DNA from: Akkermansiaceae bacterium
GTDB lineage: Bacteria; Verrucomicrobiota; Verrucomicrobiia; Verrucomicrobiales; Akkermansiaceae
Reading direction: 5' to 3'
Length of the DNA stretch: 64,000 nt
Assembly (NCBI GenBank): GCA_947491475.1
Contig: CANLKN010000001.1
Coordinates: 1 to 64,000, forward strand
Positions 41,562 through 51,604 of this stretch are shown here, in pieces. Within the stretch, counting starts at the first letter, position 1, and every line of letters begins with the position of its first letter. The notes beneath the pieces were generated by a model, which saw nothing but the letters and a program-made list of their open reading frames with translations, was not told where the DNA came from and made no database searches. The translations under genes and the position numbers were made by a program.

Positions 41562-42119
41562 CTATTTCAATCCCCCGGCGATGTCATCGGCGAGGCGGGA
41601 CAAGAGCCGGGATTGTGCTGCGACGAGTGGTTGGTAGCCATCCGACTCCAGCGGCTCGCGAGCGACAAAGGTGCGGGAGGCTTTGATTTTGCGGTCCGGC
41701 AGCGAGTAGGCGCGCCAACCGGCTTCGATCACGGCGTAGCCGTCGGCCGCGCCGTGGAGTTGGCGGATATCCAGGGTGACTTGATAGCGGATGCCATCGT
41801 CGCCCTGCCATGGATAGGTGCGGACGTTGCCGGTGCCGAGCCTCCGCCCGAGGTTGGCGGCGGTGACGCGGGCAACGGATGCGGACAGATCGCCAGCCCA
41901 GCGGTGGTCTTCAGCGATGCCGAGTTGGTTGGGTGTCTCAGCGATGACGAGGTTCGCGCGGTCAATGTATTCGGCCAACGAGACCGGGCCTACGCCGATG
42001 CCGGGGCCGCCGCCGGAGGGGGCCGGGCCATCGGCTGTTAGAACATAAAAGGATCTTGATGTCGTGGTGCAGCCGGCGAGCGCGAGAATGGCGGTGAGAA
42101 TGGATAGTGCCCGGATCAT
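41562..42119 (-). CDS. PqiC/YmbA-like membrane integrity lipoprotein
   Basis: MIRALSILTAILALAGCTTTSRSFYVLTADGP...GIGVGPVSLAEYIDRANLVI. Confidence 0.85.
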   Translation of the reverse strand: MIRALSILTAILALAGCTTTSRSFYVLTADGPAPSGGGPGIGVGPVSLAEYIDRANLVIAETPNQLGIAEDHRWAGDLSASVARVTAANLGRRLGTGNVRTYPWQGDDGIRYQVTLDIRQLHGAADGYAVIEAGWRAYSLPDRKIKASRTFVAREPLESDGYQPLVAAQSRLLSRLADDIAGGLK

Positions 42120-42132
42120 GGTGGTGGGGAAA

Positions 42133-43800
42133 TCAGCGCGGGGCTTTGGGTTGAGGGTTTCCCGTGGACTCGCGGCCAAAGAGCAGCGAGTTGGGTTTTT
42201 CATCGATAGTGGTGGTCATCGACTTGAGGGCGCGCAGTGAGGCGCGGAGTTCGTCAAGGGTGCGCAGCAGATCGCCCTGCACCGCTCCGTCCGGGCCCAT
42301 GCTGGCGACGGATTTTTCCAATGCGGCGATCGACTTTCGGAGGTCGGCGGGTAGTTCACGGAATTGCGGATCCTCGAGGGTTTGGCGGGCGGCGGAGGCG
42401 GTGGCTTCGATCTCCTTGAGCGTGGTGCGGGACTCGGCCATGGTGGTCTTCGCTTCCTCGGCGGCGGCGGTGATTTCGGTCACCGTTTCCTCCAGCGACA
42501 AGGCTTGCAGTTTATCAAGAATGGCGGTGATTTTCGACTCAAGCTGGGCGAAGCCGGAGGAAACGGTGGGGATGCTGATGAATTGGCCGGTCGTTTCTAT
42601 TTTCGCCGGGGCGGCATCTTCGTAATAGTCGAGATCCACATATAGGGCACCCGTGATCAGATTGCCGGTTTTGAGAGCGGCGCGCAGGCCGCGGGCTACG
42701 GCTTCATGGAGGAATCCCGAATCCGGCGCGGCGGAGTTGCGCGCGGCTTCGGGACGCATCAGGCAGGGGTCGATCTCGATCAGCACTGGGATTCGTTTGT
42801 CGGTGATGTCTGGCACCAGATCGAAGGAAATTTCCGCCACGCGGCCGATGGTGATGCCACGAAATTCCACCGGTGCCCGTTCGCTGAGGCCGCGCACCGT
42901 CTGATCGAACAGCAGCAGCAACTTGAGCGTGGGATTGAAGGTGGATTTGCGGGCGGTTTCCTCATCGCGGTAAAGCGTGAAGCTCATGGCGTTTGAGGCA
43001 GGTTGACCGGGAACTTCGCCCACCGTCACACCAAACGAGACTCCGCCGGAAACCATCGCTTGGAATGATGGCGTGCGCAGTTTGAAACCATCGGCTCCGG
43101 CGCTGATGTCGATGCCGCTGGTGTTCCAAAAGCGGGTGTTTTGGGTGACCAAATCGCGGTATTCCTGAGAGATGAATGCATCGTAGCTGACACCCAGCCC
43201 GCCGGGTTCGAGCCGGCGGCCTTCGATCCGTCCCACCTCGAAGCCGCGGTGGTAAATGGGTGCGCCCACCGTGACTGAGCCGGCCGCCTCGGCTGTGAGC
43301 GTGAGGCGCAGTCCCGGCACGCTGAGATTGGTGGCGGGCGGCGTTTCCAGCCCCAGGAAATGATTTACCCGATCGTCATTGGGTGGGCCTGGATCCAGCT
43401 CGATGTAGGATCCCTGGATGAGCGTGCCAAGGCCCGATACCTCCGCTGCCGAGAGCCTGGGTTTCACCACCCAGAAGCGCGTCCCATCGCGCAGAAGTTG
43501 TTCCGCTGCGGCATCGATTTCGACATCCACGAGCACCGATTTCAAATCATCCTCCAAGCGCACTTTTTTCACTACGCCCACCCTGACCGAGCGGCAGCGC
43601 ACCTCGGTCTTGCCCGCGTAAATCTCTTCCGCTGTTTCAAAGCTGATGTGGGCCACCGGCCCTTGCGCCGCGAAATTCCGATAGAGCAGCCAGCCACCGA
43701 TGAGCAGCGCGATGATGGGCACGACCCACACGATGTTCCACCGCTGGGCGCGGCGGATCACAGGAGTGGCTGCGGGAGGTGGACTCGATTTTTCGCTCAA
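42133..43800 (-). CDS. PqiB-like MCE/MlaD domain protein
   Basis: RRAQRWNIVWVVPIIALLIGGWLLYRNFAAQGPVAHISFETAEEIYAGKTEVRCRSVRVG; repeated MCE domains. Confidence 0.92.
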   Translation of the reverse strand: MSEKSSPPPAATPVIRRAQRWNIVWVVPIIALLIGGWLLYRNFAAQGPVAHISFETAEEIYAGKTEVRCRSVRVGVVKKVRLEDDLKSVLVDVEIDAAAEQLLRDGTRFWVVKPRLSAAEVSGLGTLIQGSYIELDPGPPNDDRVNHFLGLETPPATNLSVPGLRLTLTAEAAGSVTVGAPIYHRGFEVGRIEGRRLEPGGLGVSYDAFISQEYRDLVTQNTRFWNTSGIDISAGADGFKLRTPSFQAMVSGGVSFGVTVGEVPGQPASNAMSFTLYRDEETARKSTFNPTLKLLLLFDQTVRGLSERAPVEFRGITIGRVAEISFDLVPDITDKRIPVLIEIDPCLMRPEAARNSAAPDSGFLHEAVARGLRAALKTGNLITGALYVDLDYYEDAAPAKIETTGQFISIPTVSSGFAQLESKITAILDKLQALSLEETVTEITAAAEEAKTTMAESRTTLKEIEATASAARQTLEDPQFRELPADLRKSIAALEKSVASMGPDGAVQGDLLRTLDELRASLRALKSMTTTIDEKPNSLLFGRESTGNPQPKAPR

Positions 43801-44450
43801 GATTCGGGGATGGTTGGATGCGGTGGTGCGGCAGCGGACATTTGATCAAGCCGATCCCACAGCAGGCGGGGATCGAAGCGCATCGCTGCGAACATGGTAA
43901 GCACGACCACGCCGGCAAATGCAAGCGCTCCCGGCCCGGGCGTGATCGCCATGTAGTTGCCCAGCTGCAGCAAGGAAACCAGGATACCCACCACGAAGAT
44001 GTCGATCATCGACCAGCGGCCGAGCAATTCGGTGAACCAATAGATCCTGCCGAGTGCCGCTGGCGATGGGTGGACCCAGCCGCCGGCCGCCGCGCACAGC
44101 CAGCTGAGCGATGCGATTTTAAGCAACGGAATCAGGATCGATGCGGCGAAAATCACCAGTGCGATCGGATACGCGCCGCTGCGCCAAAAAGTCATCATGC
44201 CGCCGATGATGGTGCTGGGTGTGACCACGCCGATCTCGACCACGGTCATGACCGGCAGGAGGTGGGATGGAATGTAGAGTGCGGCCGCAGCGGCCATCAG
44301 CGCGATGGTGCTCTCGATGCTGTCCGGCTTGCGCAAGTGCAACTGCGTGCCGCAGCGCGGGCAGCGGCCGAGTTCGACCGGTGAGACCTTGCCGCAGGTG
44401 TGGCAGCCGGCGAGTCCGTGGTCCGAGGCTTTGATGATCGGTTGCTTCAT
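43797..44450 (-). CDS. PqiA-like membrane protein, second half-module
   Basis: CHTCGKVSPVELGRCPRCGTQLHLRKPDSIESTIALMAAAAALYIPSHLLPVMTV. Confidence 0.88.
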   Translation of the reverse strand: MKQPIIKASDHGLAGCHTCGKVSPVELGRCPRCGTQLHLRKPDSIESTIALMAAAAALYIPSHLLPVMTVVEIGVVTPSTIIGGMMTFWRSGAYPIALVIFAASILIPLLKIASLSWLCAAAGGWVHPSPAALGRIYWFTELLGRWSMIDIFVVGILVSLLQLGNYMAITPGPGALAFAGVVVLTMFAAMRFDPRLLWDRLDQMSAAAPPHPTIPES

Positions 44451-45112
44451 GGCTTGGCCACCTCCAGGCGATCCCATAATTCCTCGCGATCGATGCCGGC
44501 CAAGGCCGCCGCCATGCACAACATCACGCCGGCGAAGGCCCAGAAACCGATGCCAAAATGCACGTCTGCCACCTTGACGAGCTTGAGCAGGCTGACCAAC
44601 ACCCCTAACAGGAAAACCTCCACCATGTTCCAGGGTTCGCTGCGATACATCCACTTGGCGGCAAAATTCGCGCCGGGCGCGGCGCGGCCGAAGAGCAGCG
44701 GCAGGCAGACGTAGATCATTCCTCCCGCGAGCATCAGCGGCGTCACCACTGTGAACAGGATGATCGATGCTCCCAGCAACGGCGCGTCTTGATGCATCAG
44801 AGCGGAGGCCGCTCCGGTGAGGGTGAGGTTGCGCCGCATGCTGGCGGCATCCATGATCAGGAATGGAAACGTGTGCACCAGCACCATGAGCAGCAGCGCA
44901 GCCAGCGAGAACGCGGATGCCCGCGTGAGAGATGCCGCCCGGTTCTCGTAGAGCAGCCCGCCGCAGCGGACGCAACGCGCGGATATGCCTTCCTCCACCG
45001 GAGAAAAGCGGTGCAGGGTGTCACAAAAATGGCATGCCGAGAGGCGTGCGTCACCCGGTGGCTTAGGCCATGATAGCATGGCTGTCCAAGTTCTGGAAAA
45101 GCCTTTTTTCAT
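44447..45112 (-). CDS. PqiA-like membrane protein, first half-module
   Basis: CHFCDTLHRFSPVEEGISARCVRCGGLLYENRAASLTRASAFSLAALLLMVLVHTFPFLIMD; ATGA overlap with downstream gene. Confidence 0.88.
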   Translation of the reverse strand: MKKGFSRTWTAMLSWPKPPGDARLSACHFCDTLHRFSPVEEGISARCVRCGGLLYENRAASLTRASAFSLAALLLMVLVHTFPFLIMDAASMRRNLTLTGAASALMHQDAPLLGASIILFTVVTPLMLAGGMIYVCLPLLFGRAAPGANFAAKWMYRSEPWNMVEVFLLGVLVSLLKLVKVADVHFGIGFWAFAGVMLCMAAALAGIDREELWDRLEVAKP

Positions 45113-45267
45113 GAAAGAAGCAAAGCCTCGACTCGCTGTTCATCACCGGATCGGGTCAATTTCATGCGGGCAATCTATGGGCGGAGGCTCCTGTGCGGAA
45201 TGCAAAAAACCGTCAATTCCAAGCAAAGCAGCACAGTGCTGAATTTGTAGAGTGTCTAAAAAATGAA

Positions 45268-45331
45268 GCGGCCCGACCGATCATCCCCCTAGGAAAACCC
45301 AATAACCCGGGGGGCATCTCAGTCGGACCGC
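45268..45331. other. Long GC-rich hairpin, candidate structured RNA or terminator-like element
   Basis: gcggcccgac ... gtcggaccgc outer stem (9/10), inner ccccc/ggggg stem. Confidence 0.4.
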
Positions 45332-45461
45332 CTTGTCTTGCGACGGGCGTAAGCTGCTGCACGATCCCGGATCTGGCAAGAAATTATTTAAGAATTTTTT
45401 GAGATAATTCACCTGCTGGATGGTTCTTGAATGCTGCGACCGGGATGATTGAATAGGCCGC

Positions 45462-45920
45462 GTGAAACATTTTATCCTTTTTCTGGTGGCTATGCTCCTC
45501 ATTGCCTGCGCGGGTCCGCCGGAAACGTTGGTGGTCAAACAATACCTGCTGCGCGATCAGAAGCAGGAGAGCAGCGATGATCCGATGGTGCGCATGGAAA
45601 AGTCCCGCCGCCTGCACGGGGCGGTCAGCATGGAGGAACGCAGACAACGGCTTGGACAGTATTACTCGATCAAATGGCAAGATCCCGAGGGTGCCGGCTC
45701 CGGGCCGGTGGAAGTGATCTTCGAATACCAGCAGGGAGCCACCGCCAGCCGCATCAAACGCATGACCAAGACGTTCCCCGCATCCGCTGCCGGGGGCACG
45801 GCGGACTTCGCGGTGATCGGCGATGATTATTTCAAAGGTGGCAAGGTGTTGGCATGGCGGGCGAGTGTGAAACGAGGTGGCCGCGAACTGGCAAGCCGCC
45901 AGTCTTACCTCTGGCGTTAG
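45462..45920 (+). CDS. Hypothetical lipoprotein
   Basis: MKHFILFLVAMLLIACAGPPE lipobox. Confidence 0.65.
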   Translation: MKHFILFLVAMLLIACAGPPETLVVKQYLLRDQKQESSDDPMVRMEKSRRLHGAVSMEERRQRLGQYYSIKWQDPEGAGSGPVEVIFEYQQGATASRIKRMTKTFPASAAGGTADFAVIGDDYFKGGKVLAWRASVKRGGRELASRQSYLWR

Positions 45921-46001
45921 ATTTACGAGATGGGCGGTTGACCTCGGACGCCTCTGATTTTATCTTCCATCGAGTCGGACGTTTGAACTTTTGCCATTTC
46001 T

Positions 46002-46559
46002 GTGACTGCGGATAGCCCTATTTCACTTGGTGTCTTCGATGGATTCAGTTGGATCCGTCTTGAAGGGAAGGGTTCGTTTGTGAACAGCCCGGTGCTCAAG
46101 GCGTTGGGAGAAGAGCGCATCGCCGCCGGCGAAACCTGTTTGGTGGTGGACCTTGAGGCCTGCACCGGCATGGATTCCACCTTCATGGGCAGCTTGGCCG
46201 GCATGGCTACCCGGCTCGCCTCAAGTGATGGCGGTTCGTTGCATATTGCCCGCCCCGGCGAGCGCAACCGCCGCTCGCTCGAAGATCTGGGCCTCGATTT
46301 CCTGATGCGGATCGATCCGCCCGACGCCTCATGGCAGGGTAGGGTGGACGCCATCCGAAATAACCTGGTGGCTCCGCGCGCGCCCGGGGTGCCAGGTCGG
46401 TTTGAACGCACTCGCCATGTGCTCGAAGCCCACCAGACACTGGCCGGCATCAACGACAAGAACGCCCGCAGCTTTTCCGGAGTGGTCTCATTGCTGGAAG
46501 GAGAGATGGCGGAAAAATCGGCAAAACAGACGCTGGCGGAACCCGGCGCGAAAGGTTAG
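46002..46559 (+). CDS. STAS-domain anti-sigma factor antagonist-like protein
   Basis: CLVVDLEACTGMDSTFMGSLAGMATRLASSDGGSLHIARPGERNRRSLEDLGLDFLM. Confidence 0.82.
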   Translation: MTADSPISLGVFDGFSWIRLEGKGSFVNSPVLKALGEERIAAGETCLVVDLEACTGMDSTFMGSLAGMATRLASSDGGSLHIARPGERNRRSLEDLGLDFLMRIDPPDASWQGRVDAIRNNLVAPRAPGVPGRFERTRHVLEAHQTLAGINDKNARSFSGVVSLLEGEMAEKSAKQTLAEPGAKG

Positions 46560-46585
46560 GACTTTTCTCCAAGCCCGAAGCGGAA

Positions 46586-48049
46586 ATGTTGTTGCCCATC
46601 CAAATGCCGGATCCTGCGATCATCGCGCTCGGCTTGATTATAGTCATTTCGCTGGGGCTGCTGCTTGCATTGCAAAACCAGCGTCGGCGCAACCGTGAGA
46701 TCCGCCGCCGCTTCCGCGAAATGGAGGAAGAGGAGCAGCGGATGTTCACCTTCCTTCACGATCTCGGGCTGGCCATCGAGAACGAACCCTCGCCCACCAT
46801 GCTCTCCCGCATCATCGTCGATGGCATCGACAAAGTGGTCAACGCCCGCGGTGGTGCCATCTATCTTCTGGGTGCGGACAATTCCTTCCTGTTGCCATCC
46901 TACATTTCGGAAGACTGCCCACCACTCATCGGCATTCCCGTGGAGGTGCGCAAAAAAGCCGAGCGCGATCCGCGTGCACTCGAAAGCCATCTGCGGCTTT
47001 CGCGAGTCACCGTGGACGAGGGAATTCTCGGCTATTGCCTTGCCGTGGGCGAACCGATCCATGTGCGGGACGTAAAAAGCCACCCGTCGTTCAGGGATGC
47101 ATTCACCCGCTACACCGACGACGTCTCGGCGCTGCTTTCGCCGTTGTGCCATGCTGGCAGGGATCTCGGCGTGCTGGTGGTGGCCAGACGTCATCAGGAT
47201 GGATTTTTCTCGCAGAACGACCTGGCGGTATTCCGTTCGGCCGCCGAGCAATCCTCGTTTGCCATCGGCAACGCCCGTATCTATCGCGAGGCGCATGAAA
47301 AGCGAGCTATGGAAGGCGAGCTCCAGAATGCCCGCGAGGTGCAGCGCATCCTGCTGCCTCAGCAGGACCCGGTGGTCCCGGGTTTCCGCATCAGCGGCAC
47401 CAACGTGCCGGCCCGCATCATCAGCGGTGATTATTACGATTACCTGGAGTTGGGAGAGGGGAAATTCGGCATCGTCATCGCCGATGTTTCAGGCAAGGGC
47501 CTGCCAGCTGGATTGCTCATGGCCATGTGTCGCAGCGCGCTGCGTTCGGTGGCCCCCGGCCGCACCTCGCCTTCCGAGGTGCTTGCCGCCGTGAACCGCC
47601 AGCTTTTCCCGGATATCCGCGAGGACATGTTCATCAGCATGGCATACGCCATTCTCGATCCGGGCAGCGGTCGCCTGACCATCGCGCGTGCAGGCCACGA
47701 TCCGGCGCTGCTTTTTCGCCGGGATTCGGGAAACGTGGAACTCCTGCGCTCGCCCGGCCTCGCCCTTGGGGTGGATGGCGGTGCCGTTTTCGAGCGCGTC
47801 ACCAAGGACCAGGAAATCGAGCTGCATCCCGGTGATTGCGTCTTGTTTCACACCGATGGCGTGCGTGAGGCGGTGGATTCCCGGGACGAGGAGTTCGGCA
47901 TGGAGCGAATGTGCGAGGTTTTCCGCATGGCGGCCCCGCTTGGCTCCGAGGCCGTGCTTTCACACATGCAGGATGAACTCCGCCAATTCACCGGGAACGG
48001 CACCCAAATGGACGACATCACTCTTGTCTCCATCGAAAAGAAAAGATAG
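46586..48049 (+). CDS. Membrane-anchored GAF plus SpoIIE/PP2C serine phosphatase
   Basis: N-terminal TM; ELQNAREVQRILLPQQDPVVPGF; SGDYYDYLELGEGKFGIVIADVSGKGLPAGLLMA; GDCVLFHTDGVREAVD. Confidence 0.92.
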   Translation: MLLPIQMPDPAIIALGLIIVISLGLLLALQNQRRRNREIRRRFREMEEEEQRMFTFLHDLGLAIENEPSPTMLSRIIVDGIDKVVNARGGAIYLLGADNSFLLPSYISEDCPPLIGIPVEVRKKAERDPRALESHLRLSRVTVDEGILGYCLAVGEPIHVRDVKSHPSFRDAFTRYTDDVSALLSPLCHAGRDLGVLVVARRHQDGFFSQNDLAVFRSAAEQSSFAIGNARIYREAHEKRAMEGELQNAREVQRILLPQQDPVVPGFRISGTNVPARIISGDYYDYLELGEGKFGIVIADVSGKGLPAGLLMAMCRSALRSVAPGRTSPSEVLAAVNRQLFPDIREDMFISMAYAILDPGSGRLTIARAGHDPALLFRRDSGNVELLRSPGLALGVDGGAVFERVTKDQEIELHPGDCVLFHTDGVREAVDSRDEEFGMERMCEVFRMAAPLGSEAVLSHMQDELRQFTGNGTQMDDITLVSIEKKR

Positions 48050-48057
48050 CTGCCCAT

Positions 48058-48233
48058 ATGAATATCCTTGTCACCGGCGGGGCAGGCTTTAACGGCTCCA
48101 ATCTCGTTCACTATCTGCTCACCGAAGCTGCCGCTGTGACCTTGGTGCACACATCGCCAAGGTCGTCACCCTCGACAAGCTGATATACGCAGGAAACCGC
48201 TCCAGCCTCGCCGATCCCGATTCGGATCAAAGA
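48058..48233 (+). pseudogene. dTDP-glucose 4,6-dehydratase (rfbB) N-terminal remnant, frameshifted and truncated
   Basis: MNILVTGGAGFNGSNLVHYLLTE in one frame, HIAKVVTLDKLIYAGNRSSLADPDSD in another, then lost. Confidence 0.8.
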
Positions 48234-48934
48234 GATGATCTTTGCAGAAACAAGGTTTCAAAGAACACCTTGGCTGTTAGATCATCGCCAACGGCGGTGG
48301 CATGGCTGCCGTCCGGCATGAACAGGCGCGCGCCGCGACCGGCGGAGACCTCGCTCTCCCATGCATCGCCGACTGGCACCACGGTGAGACCACCAGCGGC
48401 TTGGGCAGCGACGCGGTATCCTTCCCGCAAACGATGGTTCATCGCGTGAAAGTCATCATTACCCGGATAAAACTCGTCGCCATCGCGGCGCCCCCATGTC
48501 TGATAGAGCACGGGAACCGCTCCGACGGCGCGCGCTTCATCTGCCAGCTTGCTGACGTTGGGAAACATCGCATGGATCCGCTTGATGGCCTGTGAGGGAA
48601 TGCGGCTTTGTTCCTGAATCACCACCACATCCCAGTTGCCCTCGCGGATTTTGCGCAGCGTTTCCTCATTTTGCACATGCTGTTCCAGCGACCATCCGCT
48701 GTTTGTGATCTGGCTGACACGGACATCCTTGCCATTTCGCGCAGCGATCCGACGGAGTTTTTTGGGAATCTCGAAACTATAACTATTGCCGATGAACAAG
48801 ACCGAGGACGGCGGCGCTTTCCCACCGCTGCGGGATGCCATCTCCTGACGGGCCGACTTGCGGCCAGCCGCACAGCTCGCGAGGAAAAGCACCGCCGCGA
48901 TGGCTAACAGAATCTGGGTAAATGAGAGGTTCAA
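48227..48934 (-). CDS. SGNH-like lipoprotein (probable TTG start overlapping upstream gene)
   Basis: LNLSFTQILLAIAAVLFLASCAAG lipobox; VLFIGNSYSFEIPKKLRRIA; DGSHATAVGDDLTAKVFFETL. Confidence 0.7.
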   Translation of the reverse strand: MNLSFTQILLAIAAVLFLASCAAGRKSARQEMASRSGGKAPPSSVLFIGNSYSFEIPKKLRRIAARNGKDVRVSQITNSGWSLEQHVQNEETLRKIREGNWDVVVIQEQSRIPSQAIKRIHAMFPNVSKLADEARAVGAVPVLYQTWGRRDGDEFYPGNDDFHAMNHRLREGYRVAAQAAGGLTVVPVGDAWESEVSAGRGARLFMPDGSHATAVGDDLTAKVFFETLFLQRSSL

Positions 48935-49821
48935 GCGCGTGGGTGGGCTGAGTCGTAGGCTTGCTTGAGGCGTTCCTTGGTGACGTGGGTGTAGATCTGG
49001 GTGGTCGAGAGCGAGGCGTGGCCGAGCAGCGCCTGCACGCTGCGCAGGTCCGCCCCGGCATCCAGCAGGTGGGTGGCAAAGCTGTGCCGCAGCTTGTGCG
49101 GGCTGATGGCAAACGGGATGCCGCTGTGTTTCAAGTATTTCCTCAACAGCAAATCCACCGCCTGCTGGGTGATGCGAGTGCCGCGCTTGCTCAGGAACAA
49201 GGCTCCGGAGGTGACGGCCGCTTCCTGCCGGTAGCGCTGGATGGCGCTCACCGCCGGTCCGCCCACCGGAACAATGCGCTCCTTGGCGCCCTTGCCGCGC
49301 ACTTTCACCGTATCGCCGATGAAATCCACGTCCTTCACATCCAGCGCCAGCAATTCGGAAATCCGCAGCCCGCAGGAGTAAAACAATTCGAGAATCGCCA
49401 CATCGCGCAGTGGCAGCCATGGCGGCGATTTCTTGTCCACCGGCAGACGCAGCGGCATTCCCAGCAGTTCGTCAATTTGCGCGATGCTCAGGACCACCGG
49501 CAGGCCGCGCTCGGGTTTCGGCAACTGGACTTCCGCCACCGGGCTGCGGCCCATGCCGCGGCGCAGGACGAGGAATTTGTAAAACGAGCGAAGCGCCGCG
49601 AAGCGCAGCCTGATGGTCGCCCGCTTGAGCCCTTGTTTCATCAGCGCGAAAAGGTAATCGCGGAAATCATCGGCCGTTTCATTGCGCCAACCCGCGAAGG
49701 AATCGCCGCGCCAGTTGCAGTAGGCGGCCAGCGCGTCGCGGTAATTCACCAGCGTCCGGGGCGAGGCACTCCGCTCGGTGTCCATGAAATCAAAAAACGC
49801 GCTCTCGTCCGCATCCGTCAT
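48931..49821 (-). CDS. Tyrosine recombinase XerC/XerD family
   Basis: LFYSCGLRISELLALDVKDVDF; PHKLRHSFATHLLDAGADLRSVQALLGHASLSTTQIYTHV. Confidence 0.94.
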   Translation of the reverse strand: MTDADESAFFDFMDTERSASPRTLVNYRDALAAYCNWRGDSFAGWRNETADDFRDYLFALMKQGLKRATIRLRFAALRSFYKFLVLRRGMGRSPVAEVQLPKPERGLPVVLSIAQIDELLGMPLRLPVDKKSPPWLPLRDVAILELFYSCGLRISELLALDVKDVDFIGDTVKVRGKGAKERIVPVGGPAVSAIQRYRQEAAVTSGALFLSKRGTRITQQAVDLLLRKYLKHSGIPFAISPHKLRHSFATHLLDAGADLRSVQALLGHASLSTTQIYTHVTKERLKQAYDSAHPRA

Positions 49822-49933
49822 TGTGCGACCAACCTATGGTTCTGGCCATAAGTCTCCAAGGGAAATTGTGACCTGTCTCACCGGATAATTCGTGATTGTT
49901 CTCCGCTCCGATGCCATGTTTGCTTTGCTCGGC

Positions 49934-51538
49934 ATGAAATCATTGAAACTTGTCCTCCTCCCCTTGGTTGCCCTTCTGCTTGCCTCCTGCTACGAGACCA
50001 AACAGGAAATCACGCTCAACCCGGATGGCACCGGCAAGATGCGTCTCGAAAGCAGCTTCCAGAACGTCAACATTGGCAATCAGGACGCCAGTCCCGAGGA
50101 GGCCCTGCAGGCCGCGGTTGGCAGGATCGTCAACGACTCCAAGGGCGTGGATGTCTGGGATGACGTGTCCTTCAAACAACTCGACGATGGCAGGATTCAT
50201 TTCGCCGGAACCGCTTATTTCAAGAAAATCGAGGCGGTGGAGATCCCTAATCTGGGCATGTTCGACTTCAAGTGAACTCATGACTCCGCGGGCAAGGGCA
50301 ATCTCTCCCTGACCATGAAAAAGTCCGACAATCCCGAAGAAAAGGAAAAGAAACAGCAGCCAACATTGACCGCTGATGAAAAGGCCAAAAAAATCAAGGA
50401 GGAGCGTGCCAAATTCCAACAGACCAAGCCGATGATGTCGGCGATGCTCGGCGGCCTCAGGCAGACCGTGGATTTCCGCCTTCCGGGCAACATTGTGGCG
50501 AGTTCCAATTTCAAACGCAGTCCGCTGGGAACGCTCGGTCTCATCTTCGAGGGCGGCAAGATGATCGAGGCGATCGACAAACTCATGGCCGATGACGAGT
50601 GGCTCGGCAAAAACGGATTCGACCCGCAGAGCGCCCCGGAGATGGATGATGAATTCTGCGGTCTGATCTTCGGAGAGAAGGCTCCGGTTTCGGCATCTGT
50701 CACTGGCGCGAACCAGCCTTTGTTCGACTACGCGGTTGAAACCACCGCCGCCCGCAAAGGCACGGAGGCGCTTCAGAAAAAACTCGGCCTTGTGTCCATC
50801 GCAGCGCCGGCCCAGGGCGGCCAGATCAAGTCCATCAAGGTCGTCGGCGCACGCATCGCCCGCGAGATGGACAAGAAACTCGACCTCCGCCCCTTCCATC
50901 AGGAGGCGGGCTACACGCTTGCCGTGTTTGTCGAGTTTCCCGGCAGCATCCTCGACATCACCGACAAGAGCGTGATCGAAAGCGCCTTAGCCGGTGACGG
51001 CAGCAGCCTCATCAAGGGCAATCGCGATTGGGACCGTCGCCTGGGTTTTCCGAAACTCTCGGCCGACCAGGCATCGGCGATTTTCGATGTGGAATTGAAA
51101 ATGCCGCCGCCCGGCGTGCAGGGCATCAAGGAGATTTCCGGCCTGCTTCAATACCGAGTGTCCATGGCGACCAAGGAAACGGACCTCGGCCAGATGGAAC
51201 TCAAGACCGGTTCCAAATCCGGCGAACTCGGTGCCAGCATCGAGGCAATCAAGGATGGCTGGAAAGACGGCACCAAGGAACTCGAACTCAAGCTCAAGCT
51301 GAAACCCACCGATCTCAAAGCCGTGCATCTCGTCGAGAACGGCGTCAGAAGCGAACTCAAGAGAAGCGGCTACAGCGGAAGCGACAATACCACTGTGTTC
51401 ACCTTCCAGATCGATGGAGAACTGCCGGAAAAGGCCTCCTTGATCGTCGAAACCTACGATAAGATCCAGACCTTCGACGCACCCTTCACCCTCGAAAACC
51501 TCTCGTTGCTCGGTGAACCCATCGGGCCGGGCGCTTGA
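49934..51538 (+). CDS. Lipoprotein interrupted by a single in-frame TGA (50273-50275)
   Basis: MKSLKLVLLPLVALLLASCYETKQEITLNPDGTGKMRLE...NLGMFDFK*THDSAGKGNLSLTMKKSD...; both halves in the same frame. Confidence 0.6.
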
Positions 51539-51604
51539 AACGCCGACCTTGCAAATGAGAGATTGCATCCTCTCTCCATGTAACAATCATTCCGCTCGCA
51601 CACA

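Noticed and set aside
43797-44975. 392-aa minus-strand ORF as a single fused PqiA
   Set aside because: Its first ~175 residues are an out-of-frame translation of the first PqiA module; the true second module starts at 44450.
50273-50275. Genome-wide stop-codon reassignment (UGA as Trp)
   Set aside because: TGA is used as a terminator by several clear genes here (rho, ppdK, the BMC-H genes), and the other split genes contain TAA and TAG instead.
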